Shown here one piece after another: positions 25,701 to 37,300 of a stretch of DNA of 64,000 nt (position 1 is the stretch's first letter; each line of letters starts with the position of its first letter). Location of the stretch: NCBI GenBank assembly GCA_023846275.1, contig CM043870.1, positions 4,711,527 through 4,775,526 on the forward strand. The letters run 5' to 3'. Made by a program: the position numbers and the translations under genes. This DNA is from Vanilla planifolia (Eukaryota > Streptophyta > Magnoliopsida > Asparagales > Orchidaceae). Under the pieces are notes generated by a model, which worked only from the letters and a program-made list of their open reading frames with translations, was not told where the DNA came from and did no database searches.

Positions 25701-28700
25701 TTAGAAAATTTAATTAAAAGACATTTGCAATCAAATCCTCATGTACTTAATGCATTCTGGTTGTGATTGTTTACATGAAATTAGTTAGAAAAACGTAAAT
25801 GTTAGGAATGTCTCTGAAACCTCAACATACAAGTTGCTAACAAATAGTAAGCAAACTTACAGATCAAGTGTAAGAAGAAATTTGAAAAGCCAAGATACCC
25901 AAATTGTGTTTAATGAAAAGTTCTTATAATAGCTTGAATTGCTAGATAGAGTATAAAGAAGGACTACACGAGTTATTTGTATGATCTAAAGGAAGAAGAG
26001 CAGTTACATTGTTTCAAAGTTTGTGTAAATTTTGTGGAGTTTGGAGAGGATTGATATTGCCAAGACTCAGGTTAACTTCTTGAGTTAGTAGAACAAGATT
26101 TGTTTTGCAACAAGACAAATTTGAATGTGAGTGTTTGGCAAGCAACAAAAGCTTGACAATAGAGTGCTATCTATATGTTATGACTATGGAGAAATATAGA
26201 GGCAAACAAGGAAAGGTTCAAAAGCTTAAGTAATAGAGTTGAACACATTATGGATATGGTTTTGGTTAGTATCAAGTTAATTTATTGTATCTAGAATGGT
26301 GTCAACTATGGAGAAGAGTTGTTGCTTATACTCGAAGTAAGCAAAGGATGGATAGAGATCAAAGTGGATGGAGTAATATGTTTGCTCTTGCATCTTAACA
26401 GTTGCAGGAGTTTTGTGAAATCTTATGGGAGTGAGTCTAGACAAAAGCTAAGAGAAATAGCTATCTAGAGGCAAAAGAAGCATTTAAAAATGCAAGATTG
26501 CACTGTCAGTCTGTATCAAGCATATTAAAAGAGTATAAGTCACAAACAAGATGGATAAAAGAGCACTTAAGCATTATGATCTTTCTCTACATGGTTGTTG
26601 CTCATGAAGTGTCCCTACAAATGTAGAAAGCCCAATGTTCTTTTTGTTAAACTACAATTTTTATTTTTTTTGGTCTACAACCACTCTTTGTTATAAAAAA
26701 ATAAAGATATGCAAGGGAAGACAAAACTATGGAATGTTAAAGGACATATCTTTACTCGGTTGAAAATACAAGTATTTTTGAGGTTGCTTTGGTTTCCCAT
26801 AATGAGTCCAAGTTCAAAGCATTTACTATAAAAAACAATTGACAAAACGCAGGGAATAAGCAATAACAATGTTATTAATGATGTGGCTAATACATAATTA
26901 TAATTCGTTTTATTACTAATCTTTTGTCCAATTATACAACTATATAAGCTCGAAATTTTAAAACTTTGGGAGATAGCTCAATTTGATTCCGTTTGAAACC
27001 TATGTCTAAACCCAATAAAATTGATTTTGAATCAAAAAAATAATAATAATAAAATTGATTTTGAATATCCTAAAACTTGAACTGACTTGAGTTCCATTGG
27101 AATCAAAATATTTATTTAACAATTGTGCCTTGAAATTTAATCTATAAAATCCTACAAAAATTAAATTAAAAAAATGCATAAAATCTTTTTGAGAGATCTA
27201 AATGACTCAAACAACTTGAAAGCTGATACCATCCCTCTATATTGAGATAAAATTTATCTCAGTCCCATTGGAACCAAAACATTAGTTAAACAATTGTGGC
27301 TCGAAGCTGAGCCTTTAAAGTTCTACAAAAATTAAACTAAATGAACGAATAAAATACCCATTTTTGAAAGATATCTATATGTCACAAACAACTTGAGAGG
27401 AAAAAATATCCCTTAATCATTGAGGTATAACTCAAGAATAATTGAGTAAGATCTCAATTAATATCAACATAATTTTAGTTAATCCATTTTTTACTTATAA
27501 ATTGGGTTTGGATGAGTTCTTAATGTCTAGTTAAATGGAACTAAGAATCAAGCTAAGGTAGTGGGCTCAAACAACTTCTTAGATTTGGACCTGATTGAAT
27601 AAGTTTTGATGGTTTTATGATAGTCCTATAAACTAATAATATAGTCTTTGTTTAAACAATTCAAATTTGTACAATACAAACATGAGTTATTATCCATATA
27701 CTCTTATAATAATAATAACAATAATAATGTTATTTTACCTAAATATTTTTTCAGTTTTTTCCTTGTAAGACTTCTATAGTGATTACAACATAACAAATAT
27801 AGTCTTTCGTTATTATTCATCAAAGTTTAATAAGCTTCTACCTTGATGTCCAATTTTTGAAAGATGAGCTATATTTTGATGTTTTTGTGCCATGTTCGTG
27901 TTTGATGATAATAAAACTAATGGATTGGCTCCAACAAAAAAATAAGTTGTTCGTTTTCTATAATTTTGCCAATTTCTTCTATAACATTATAAACTCTTAA
28001 GTTATAGAATTCAATCTAAAGATTTTGTTTGTTTTAGAGTTTTCATAGTTCCAACCATTATAGTTGGAATTCCCTTCATTGCATTAGGACATAATTTAAT
28101 TTGGGGAACTATGTTTCGACCAATAGCTGTGTAGACCCCATATGGGATCAACCAACAAGTTTTCGAAAGTGTTTAAAAGACTTAAACCACCATTCAACAT
28201 GTATAATTATTACACATTTATTTTATTTTGCCATCAAAATGTCTAGAGTAAATTGGCCTTTAGAGATCTACTTTGTTTAAAATATTACATTCTAATCATT
28301 TTTAATCAAATGTCTTTGTATTACGACCACACTTTCCTAAAACGTTGACATCAATCAAAAAGACAACCTCACAAAAACATAGAGAAACAAATAATGATAC
28401 CTCAACATAAGGTGAAGTTAGTCAAACTCATAGTTAAATCATTAATCATATTACATAATTGAGAATCAAATGTAAAGTCAGTCAATGTGGCTAATGCTAT
28501 TGGACATAATAAAAAAACAAAAAAGCCTTGATCCCGAAGGGGTTAGCTTCCCATTATTTTATATATTTTATGATCTCTAAGATCCTAAAATGTAAATGAA
28601 GAATAATAATCTTTAGACAAGGCATTTCTACTATATTAACATCAGAATAGAAAAATTCTTTACACTAATATGTTGATTGTTTCAGAAAAAACATTGTTGC

Positions 28701-31700
28701 TTTTTCCTTAAACATTGGTTCACAAATAGATGAAAGTTTAATTTTTGGACAGCTAAGCTTGGAGCCCAATCTCAAAAAACAGTTTGTAATTGTTTTCCAA
28801 TCATTTCTTTCTAATGCTGAAAGACCCCCATCTAGTTTGGTTCAAAGATAGGTTACTCTTTACATTTTAATGTAGAATAAGCAAGAATAATTAACATTAT
28901 ATCCCAGCCAACATGCTAAAAAATAAAACATGCTATACTAAAAATGAATAAAATCATTTGATTATGGCATTTTTGTGATGAAATTCCATTCTGTTTAAGA
29001 TAAGTCCCTTAGTTCTATTTCTAAATACTTTACATATAAGTTTTCTTGAAAACATGTGGTAGTTTTACTTTTATGATCGATTGTTTGCTCACCAAATCAA
29101 CATACAACCTTCTAAACTTTAATTTATTCCTACTTCACATTTTGTTGATCAACATCCAGTAATTGTTTTAACATCAGTAGCCAGTAGGATCCAATTGATT
29201 TACTAAAATAGAAACTGCACCAAACATGTGTGAAGGTAGAAAATACTGCATATGTGCAGAGCTTTTAAGTTTTATACAATGAATGAAAACAGGCAAGCTT
29301 ATATAATGTCAGAAGATTAAGCAAGCACGTAGGAATTACAGTGCAATGTACAAGTTACAATAAATGAGTGGTCAAACACTGAAAAATGGGATTACAGATG
29401 AATTTATTGAAGAGTGGACCAGCTCCAATTGAAAAGAAGATTAGAAAGAACATTTTATTAGTTTACAAAGGATAATAGTATGTAACCTTTGTTATCAATG
29501 GAGGGAAAGGTAAATCAAAATCATATGGTAAATGACATATCCAAAAGATCACCTAGAAGCTTAAATCTTCCAAACAAGTCCACATTATACAATCCATTTT
29601 CGAAGAAAAAGACATTTATCATGAATTAGAGGTAATTGTTGGAGTTGTGACCATAAAATATCCAAAAAGAAAAAAAATATTCAACGGTAAAACCTGGTTT
29701 TCATACATGATCATCTATTCCATATTCTTGAGAATAAGTTTCTGCATGCCTTCAAATGCCTATGTTACAGGAATACCAAAAATAACAGCAAAGCCGAAAT
29801 GCAGAGCAGATATTAGGCATGCACCAAGAATGAGATATAAATCCAAGAAAAGTATAATTGGACTTCAACACATGCAAGATTATACCTCCAGGAGCTCACT
29901 AACATCTAAGGGATATAATCTGTTTTCTTTCAGTATAAGGACATTCTCATGTTCATAAATAAAAAAGGCAAAATTTATCTAAGATTTCTGTAAATATACA
30001 TCCCTGGGTAGAAATTTCTTAGTACAAAACAGATGCAGGATCTTGTTTTCTATGTTAAAGTGTATATGAAGTCATAAATAACAGAAATGCTAGCATGAAC
30101 AGTATGTTTTTGCCAAAGATTTCCAAAGAAAAAGGTAATTTGTAGACATGTACGTGGAGACTCATAAATGAATTTAGGTATATTTGTGTATGTAGGCATG
30201 GATTAGTCATTAGGAACCCCCCAAACATCTCAGTGCACAGCATGCCTTCTTTCAAGTTTCAAAATATAATCAATCTTCCCACCATAAAAAATGAAGGCAT
30301 GTATTAGCCATTAGGAACTCCCAAACATTTCAATGCCTAGCAATGTCTCCTTTCAAATTTCAAATATAATCAACCTTCCCCTCATAAACAAAGCAATTTT
30401 TTATAAATATGCATTCCCAACAAACGAATCTCTTAGTACCAAAGCAGTATAACAATATTTCATATGCACAAGGCAGTATATACCTGCAACCATCCATAGC
30501 AATAATTAATGTCTTAATCAATAATAGCCTTAAAATATCATATCTCAGAAATAAAACCACACCTGGAGCAAATGCAACACAAGAGGCAGCCATAAACTCC
30601 TGCTGCTCACGTAAAATATATGTTAGAAGTGCAGCAGTACCACCACCTAGAGAGTGCCCAACAACCTAACAAGTATTCCATGAAAAGATGTTCATTAAAG
30701 GATATAGGCAAATATACAGTGATGTAATGAAAATAAAAAAACTCTCAATAATAACATAAATATCCAAATCCGCAAAAAACAACGACGTATAAATTACAAT
30801 AGCAAAAGGCAAAGACATCGAATAGGGCATACCAAAAGGTTGATTTGGGATGTATAGAGACATGGCTAAGAAAAATCATAAGGTATCTAAGGTTTATAGA
30901 AAATATTCAAAAAGAGAATAGAAAATTCTCAGCTACATCTAAAAGTATAAAAGTCAAACATCCCATGGAACCATATTATCTTGAGCTGTAAATAGTGAAA
31001 ACGAGAATCACCTTGAGCTGGTAATCAGGATGTTCAAGTAATGCCCTTGTCAAACATGGAGCTGCAAGCTTTGCAATCCATCTTGCAGCAGCAACCATTC
31101 CACAGTGTGCATACCCAAGAACCAAATCACTAACACCACCCCCATGTAGAAGTGTGTGATGAAACGGCACAATATCCCCAGTTACGGCTGTCAAAGTATC
31201 CCTTATACTATGAGTACCACGAATGAGTAACAGAATGCACTCAGTATTTCTGTCAATTAAAACTGTAAAAGCTGGCTTCAATATCTGCAGTTAAATTAAG
31301 CAAAGATAATCATGTATAAAAATGTTATTCTACAAAATGCATCAAAAGAATGCCCCACAATTATTACAGAAAATAGTCAAGAGGGACAAGGATGGACAAC
31401 AAATTCAACATTTCTAACTACCATTGTACAGTACTCACCCCAGCTTTTGGTTCTTGGAGTAGAACATCTTCTTGAGTGTAGCCTGTCGCCTCCAAAAATA
31501 ATGGGAATGGCTTTTTGGAGAAATGCCAACAGAGGGTCAATAAATTTAAGAGGTACCTAAGCTCAGCAGTGATTTTTTGTCCTTTAAGTTTCTCGCAATC
31601 ACTTCCAGCATATACACTAGCAACATTTAAATTTCCCTGCAACAAGAGAACAACAAGGGATCCAAGTAGAAAGTTTAGCTAACAGGTGAGATGATGCCGA

Positions 31701-33467
31701 ACAACTCAAAACTTATCCAAGGTCCATGTCCCAAGTGAAACACTAGAAGGAAAAGAATCCTATGTCATATAGCAAAAATAGGTATAAATATAGGTGCATA
31801 TGAAGACAATTATATTGTATCATACGAGGCATGGCATCTAATTAAAAGGTGAATACTTTCAGTTTGCTACATTCCCATTGTAGAAGACAATAGCAATTTA
31901 TGAGAGAATTTTAGTCAAAAATAAAATGACAACAGTAGAGACTACAGAAGGGTATGACCTCGTTCTTTTTTTTGGCAAATGTACATAAGAAACATCACAA
32001 AGAAATCGTGTAAGAGGCCATCAGCAAATAAGCGAACTAGTTTGTCTGGGTAACGAAGAATGATAAGAGCTTTAGAATAAATTTACTCAGTCAATCAAGC
32101 CAAAAAGACTTAATGAAAAAACAATTTATTGTAGATAAGTTTTCATGTTTGCCTAATTTTACAAAAAAAAAGTCTATTTAGTTTAAAAATGAGTCAAATA
32201 AGTTCATATTTTTGTAAATGCTATAACTAGACTTTAACTAAATTTTGTTTGAACTACTTTAAAAACCTATATGGCTATTTTTAAAAATTAAAACATTAAC
32301 AAAACTTAAGTACATCCTTGATCATTTTTTACTTTACACAAGAAGTACCCATCCAAGTTTTAACTTTACATAAATAATAAAAACTTAATGCATATAGCAT
32401 GCAAAGCAAAATATATAGTTAAACATATTTTCTCACAAAATTACCAAGATCACATTTACTGATAATGCGTGAAAAAACACTACAAAATTCAAAATTAAAG
32501 AAATGACAAAAGTTAAAACAAAAAAAAAAACCTAATGAAGTCTTGCATGTTTAAACAGTTAGAGAATTATTACAATTCAAATCTAATAAACTTAATCAGC
32601 AGTCAACTTCTTTTGTATCCGGTTAATTCCCAAGTTTTTCTTATTTTAGTTAATCTTCAATGTGCAAAATCAAAACACAAATCTCATTCACCTAAGCAAA
32701 CTCCATCTCTAGATCACCATTCAAGCATGAAAAACTCAATATCCAACAATTTAGATTCATTTTCCAACAACCCAAAATTTGCTATGTAAATCAATTTTTT
32801 ACAAGATGATAGGGCCTCTATAAGAGGCAAAACATAATGTTTTTTTTTTCAAAATTATATAACCAATGTAGAACATAAAATTGTTCAATTTAATCCAGTA
32901 CCCATAAATTTGCAACAGAATTCTGGTTACCTACAAATGGGACACCGAAGGAGCTAATTAATTGTAGGAGATCAAAGAACATGTTATACCAAATATAAAT
33001 AAAATATAATTGCCTAGATCAAGTTAAATTTATACAAAACTGCAGTGAATGTGGAAGTTCACAGCATAGCTTTATTTCAAATTTACAATGAAATTCTTTA
33101 GTCCTAAGAGTTCTACCTTCCCTAAGAAACTTGCCAACTAATCTAGAAACAAAAAGCCAGGGCACACCTGCCTCTTGAGGAGGAAATTGATGCCAAAAGC
33201 CAAATCTCCAATAGGCCACTTCCCCAAAGTCTCCGAGTAAGTAAACCTCAAAGTCTCTGACAAGGTTGATATTGTTTCCATCCATGTAGCTGGTGCTCTC
33301 ACTGGCCTACGAGAAATTCGATTTGAGCCTGGAGCATTCCTGGATCTATTCTCACTATCTTCACCATCCTTATTAACCTGAGCCTTTTCTACCTGCAATC
33401 TTCTGCTCAAAGTGTAGTAAAGAAGTGCGGCAGCACCAGCTGCCGTGGCCATTGTTGCCGTGGCCAT
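14017..33467 (-). CDS. Class 3 lipase (sn1-specific DAG lipase-like)
   Basis: Alpha/beta-hydrolase acylglycerol lipase. Coding exons (minus strand, 5' to 3'): 33467-33168, 31636-31439, 31284-31012, 30665-30563, 15611-15493, 15140-14964, 14781-14017. All junctions are GT-AG and stay in frame, giving 644 aa. Residues 1-22 (MATATMATAAGAAALLYYTL...) form a hydrophobic segment that may anchor it to a membrane. Residues about 60-165 match the Lipase_3 N-terminal region, and about 170-330 the class 3 core with RGTHS at the start and the nucleophile elbow GHSLG (Ser262). The candidate acid is Asp315 in NGADLVP; candidate histidines are His612 in NDHYMPVY and His560 in RIVHIV. An acidic low-complexity linker (about 440-520) precedes the conserved tail. 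The ATG at 33467 fits the family's start; an upstream TTG was rejected. Arabidopsis At4g16070 and At3g14075 are the likely relatives, from memory of the family. Confidence 0.92.
16716..16767. repeat. (AT)26 microsatellite
   Basis: A perfect AT dinucleotide run of about 52 bp inside the giant lipase intron, about 1.1 kb from its acceptor. Likely length-polymorphic. Confidence 0.95.
17680..18985. repeat. 1.3 kb tandem duplication, copy 1
   Basis: Directly followed by a second copy at about 18985-20285. Paired landmarks are 'gccatg(t/c)a(a/g)(g)cc' at 17727 and 19050, 'cctttagattta' at 17815 and 19135, 'tttaga(t/a)tgattagac' at 17922 and 19236, 'tttttcacatctttt' at 18279 and 19568, 'cattctat(g/a)aa' at 18556 and 19836, and 'aagacattgagaag' at 18711 and 19990. 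The sequence is AT-rich and non-coding; no element ends were recognised. Confidence 0.85.
18985..20285. repeat. 1.3 kb tandem duplication, copy 2
   Basis: Second copy in direct orientation immediately after copy 1, with the same landmark order and roughly 80-85% identity by eye. Substitutions and small indels are spread evenly, so the duplication is not recent. The junction is near 18970-18990, where both copies end in a 'tttcaaaattttcaa'-type sequence. Confidence 0.85.
20286..24090. other. Intronic DNA, no identified gene
   Basis: Intron interior. From about 21960 to 24090 the plus strand is purine-rich with several 60-90 codon open pieces (for example 22685-22873 and 23893-24087) separated by stops, as expected of a decayed mobile-element coding region. 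I could not identify reverse transcriptase, protease or integrase motifs. It leads into a polypurine-tract-like sequence at 24096-24110. Confidence 0.4.
24094..24300 (+). mobile_element. Possible LTR element 3' end (PPT plus LTR start)
   Basis: A purine-rich 'cacaagaggggagaattg' at about 24096-24111 looks like the polypurine tract of a plant LTR retrotransposon. It is followed at once by a TG start (tgtgttataaaaattc). A peptide reading ELSKLTRGENC precedes it. No matching second LTR was found, so the call rests on one motif. Confidence 0.25.
24301..30190. other. Intronic DNA, no identified gene
   Basis: Remaining 5' part of the giant lipase intron as read on the minus strand. It contains short AT-rich open frames without gene character and a SINE-tail-like motif near 28505-28560. 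The 103-codon frame at 29647-29958 overlaps no recognisable domain. No RNA gene was seen. Confidence 0.45.
28505..28550 (+). repeat. SINE-tail-like motif
   Basis: After an A-rich run, 'gccttgatcccgaagg' followed by 'ggttagctt' resembles the conserved 'GCCTTAATCCC...GGGGTCGGCT' block in some plant SINEs. No tRNA-like head was found nearby. Weak. Confidence 0.22.
30194..30393. repeat. 101-bp imperfect tandem repeat (2 copies)
   Basis: Copy 1 is 30194-30294 and copy 2 is 30295 to about 30393. Both begin 'aggcatg(g/t)attag(t/c)cat', contain 'taggaac(c/t)ccc' and 'aaacat(c/t)tca', and end in a 'ataatcaa(t/c)cttccc' region. It lies 170-370 bp inside the giant lipase intron from its donor site. Confidence 0.85.
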
Positions 33468-33503
33468 TTGTTCTAGTATTTCTATGCCGAACAACAAAGG
33501 TTT

Positions 33504-34070
33504 CCTGCAATCAGCAAAATGAACTCACTTGCTCACAACCATCACAAAAGATAATCAAGCACATCGAAAAGAACAAAAACAAGACCAACATCACAGATTG
33601 CAGAGAAGAATAAGCTCCTGCAAGAAAAGGTTCCACAAAAAAAACCAACTTGAAAAGGATTACAAAAGCAATTCCTCAGCCAAATAGTACGACATCAAGA
33701 ACATAAACTGACCTAGAAGTTAAAAAAGAAAGTGCCTACACAAAGCGATTAGCAATCTGAGACGGAATCAGGCGTCGTAGCAATGTTAGCCAGCAATCAA
33801 ACCAGTCTTTGGAGTTCCAAACACGAAGAGGGCAGATTTGTGCAGAGTACTCGCCTTTGCAGATATTTTACCTAAAATTTCCAATGAAATTCGGTAACGC
33901 CGGTGCGGTAGGGTTTTGAAATTTGATACTTGCGGTTGGAGCATGCATCCTAAATTAGAAAATAGGAAGCAATATGAGATACCCGTGACGAGAAGAAAAA
34001 GGCGCGTACACCTCCGGATATTTTCAGCCCCGACGTAACCCAACGCGGTTGGCAAAACATAAAACAATAC
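33504..34070 (-). promoter_or_regulatory. Lipase 5' leader, possible leader intron
   Basis: A 'gattgcag' acceptor lies at 33505-33512, 37 bp before the ATG. A donor-like 'ttttag/gtaaaa' lies at 33872/33871. Together they would make a 5' UTR intron of about 367 bp and put the first non-coding exon at roughly 33872-34050. This region is less AT-rich than the DNA beyond 34075. Leader introns are common in plants; this one is inferred. Confidence 0.4.
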
Positions 34071-34162
34071 CTTTTAAGGTAAATAAAATATTAAAGTGGG
34101 CCATTTAAAGGTAATAATTAAAATATTTTTGTAAGACATTAATTATTAACCTGTTTATATAA

Positions 34163-34184
34163 ATATATATATATATATATATAC
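34163..34184. repeat. (AT)n tract between the two genes
   Basis: A short AT dinucleotide run in the narrow gap between the BRCT gene's 3' end and the lipase leader. It sits where the lipase core promoter or the BRCT poly(A) region is expected. Confidence 0.85.
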
Positions 34185-34381
34185 ATATAGTACGTTTGAA
34201 ATTTATAATATATTTTTTATTAATTATTATTTATTAAATTAAATTCTTATTCATGTGCACATTTATATTCAACGAAATGTTTATTAATAAGAATAAAATT
34301 GTAACAAAAGTCAAAGCAAATAAATTGAAAGGTTCAATTCAAGCCTAATCCAAATACCAAAGCACGATGAATGAAGAAGAC

Positions 34382-37300
34382 TCAGGCATGCAGAAGTAGC
34401 TCATAGCAATTGCTGTTATGTTCACCACCGATTCGCCTGAGAGCCTCGAAGCACCTCCGGCAGCCGAGGAAATCTATCCGTCGAAACTGTACGTAACCTT
34501 GTTCCAAAGATTCTTTGCTGGAGTAGACGGATCGAAGGCGGTCGGCATGTCGCGAGTCGGTGTGGATTGCTACTTGTACCTCATTTGAAGACATGTTCTC
34601 CTGAAAGATGAAGTGGTTGAAGTGAATTGTCTCCAATTATAGATTAATAGTTGTCATTATTACTTGGTGAGAATGTCTATTGCAGCAATCTATTAGTACA
34701 TTTTCTTTTTGTAATAGATCATTTAAAATTTTTATGATTTTTTTATTTTTTATTTAATATTTTTTTTAATTTTATATCAGTTTATTAGATAAAAATGTAT
34801 TGATGAACAATGGAGTTCCAAATTGATATTTAGATATTTGAGTTCTCTATTTCAAAGATTTTGAGTATATGAGTATACTAATAGAGAAGGGCATAAATTG
34901 ATCTCACTTTCCTTTCCTTGTTATTCCTTTCCTACCTTGAGTTTCTTCCCTATCATAGTTATGTACAATATTGACATAAGTTTTGTTATCACAATTTAGT
35001 CTCAAAATAAGACAATTAAGAGTTTTTATTTCATCTACTAACTTTACTCGTCATATTATTTTGTATATATCACGAGTTAGCACAAAATTCTTCTTCGTTG
35101 CTCTCGGTTATCACTAGTTGCTTCGTGCTTCGAGGCGTCACTAGGCTTTTAGGTTTCATAAGAACTATCTAAAGGTGGAGCTTCTATCTATAAAAGAATT
35201 TGTCCAACTTGAATTGATCAAATTTCTATCATTAACCATATTTTTAAAGGCATTTTTTTCTTAAAGTGCTCAAAATATATCCCAAGATTTTATAGATAGC
35301 TTCTAGGTATTTTTCTTTGAACATATAAACTTACTAATTATACTCGCAATAAAAACAATGTCAAGTCTCAGTGAGACAAATAGACCCAATTCCAAAATAG
35401 TTGTTGATGTTGTTCACATTTTGCTTATGCTCGACCATCCACACTTGGCTTGTGGTTCCATATGTATTTTAGGCAATTTGCATCCCAACAACCCAATTTC
35501 TTAAAGCAAATCAAATACACATTTTTCCAACTTTATATTGATCCTAGTTTTGCTTCTAGATACCAATCCAATTGTCTTGAAACTCCAAGATTCTTGAATT
35601 GTCAACTCTTAACCATGTAAAAAAATATATCGAACCAAGCTCTTAACCATTGTCTCCACCCATAACAAGAGTTTCTTAATCTTCTTATTGAATTACTCTC
35701 CATTGCAAAACCAAGAGATAAATTGATGTTACAATCTAGCTTTACTATGTCTAAGTGTTGTCTCTTTAAGATCATCCCATATTAAATAAAATAGATAATC
35801 CAAAAAAAATATATTAATATTTTAAGACCATGATTTTATATAAAACCCAATATCTTGTACTCTTTTTTTGATATAAAATTATTTATATTTGTACTCTTTA
35901 ACCTAAAAACTAGCTAGAAGTTATTCCTAATTAGATAATTCATCTTCTTGGGTTATTATCCAATAATTACTTTCTTCTATTCTTACTCTTAAGTGTTACA
36001 AAGCCAATAACTTCTATTTGACCAAGACCATAAAAAGTAAAGATATCCCAATAATGGATGAATATTATCACGTCAAAAAGAGAAAATAATTTTATGCTAC
36101 ATATTTAAGAAAATGTTATTAAGATGTTGATACATCTTTTTGAGCCAAAATTTCCATTGGTTTATTTAAAATACCTAAAATAAAACAATATCTCAGCATT
36201 GTAAGATCTAACCATAACAATATATGTTAGAGAGGCACCTTTCTATAATACGATATGATTCAAGAACAAACAAGTTGAAGCTAGTACACATATATAACAC
36301 TCAGGGCATAAGAGAAAAAAGTGATTATTAAGTGATGTCTTATAGATGAAATATAAAAGACTCTTGACATGCTTTTTGGTGAAAGGGCATAATTATGCAT
36401 AGTTTCAATTAGAAATTGAAGAAACTGAATTTGGCCAATTTTCAAAAGATAGAATCACTTAATAAGGAGTGCACCTAATATACTTCTAAATAGAGTCAAA
36501 AGAGAGATATAATTATGAGTTTAGAAAATGAGGGAATTTAATTTAAAAACTAGAGATAGATTTTCATTTATAAAATAATTGTTGAATTCCATATCCAAAT
36601 GACTATGTGTGATTTTGATAATAACAAAATATTTAATATGCTTGTTGCGATGATCTTATTTCATATCTAATGACTGAGTTTTAGATTGTATCTAAGATAA
36701 GTGAAAAAACAACTACATCTTAAATCAATGAGAACTAGATCACAACATTCAAGTGATGCATCAACCAACTCAAGAAAGAAAAACATGAGGTGAAACTTCA
36801 AGGGTGAATTAAAGCATAAGTTCACATGAAAAGTTGCAAAGAACTTACGTAAAAAATTAAATCTTATTTACTTTTATTTGAACAAAAGCTATTTGCACCT
36901 ACACACTGACACACCTATGCATCATGTTTTAAATTCTAGAATATATTTAAGCATAATTAGAATTCTTATTCTAATAGTCTAAATTATTTTAAAGAAAATG
37001 CATAAACTAAACTAAGATACTCAATGCTACATTTTGCTTAGGTTAATCAAATAAAATGAAATTAAACATTAGATCATGTAAAGAATGATACAAAAGTGCT
37101 AAATGCATGCTTTTGCTAAATAATGCATACAAAACTTAGGTCTTTAACATGTATATTATTAAAAACAAATCATGTATTATTATATTCTTTTTAAAATTAC
37201 TTTAAAATGTTTTAAAAAATTGAGTGGTGCAATAGTAGCATGCACGAAAGCAAGAACAATCTATTGTATGTGCACGAACACAAGGTTTGTCTAGCTTCTA

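Larger units (their letters stand above)
15612..30562 (-). other. Giant intron 4 of the lipase gene (14,951 bp)
   Basis: The donor GT follows the Ala-Pro after the nucleophile exon, and the acceptor AG precedes 'ctgcatgtatgacc'. The split codon rebuilds the continuous family sequence VAFAPAACMTWEL, so no exon is missing between. The other coding introns are only 154-1531 bp. Inside are an (AT)26 tract, a 1.3 kb tandem duplication, a possible LTR-element relic and a 101-bp tandem repeat near the donor. Confidence 0.88.

Noticed and set aside
33468..33497. N-terminal extension of the lipase to a start at 33497
   Set aside because: It depends on a TTG codon. The MATATMATAAGAA start at 33467 fits the family.
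33786..34067. 93-codon minus-strand frame before the lipase
   Set aside because: It lies in the probable 5' leader, has no recognised domain and does not join the lipase frame.
34601..34636. Start codon for a small gene at 34636 on the minus strand
   Set aside because: The sequence before 34600 is an intron with a 'ctttcag' acceptor. The frame is the BRCT terminal exon.
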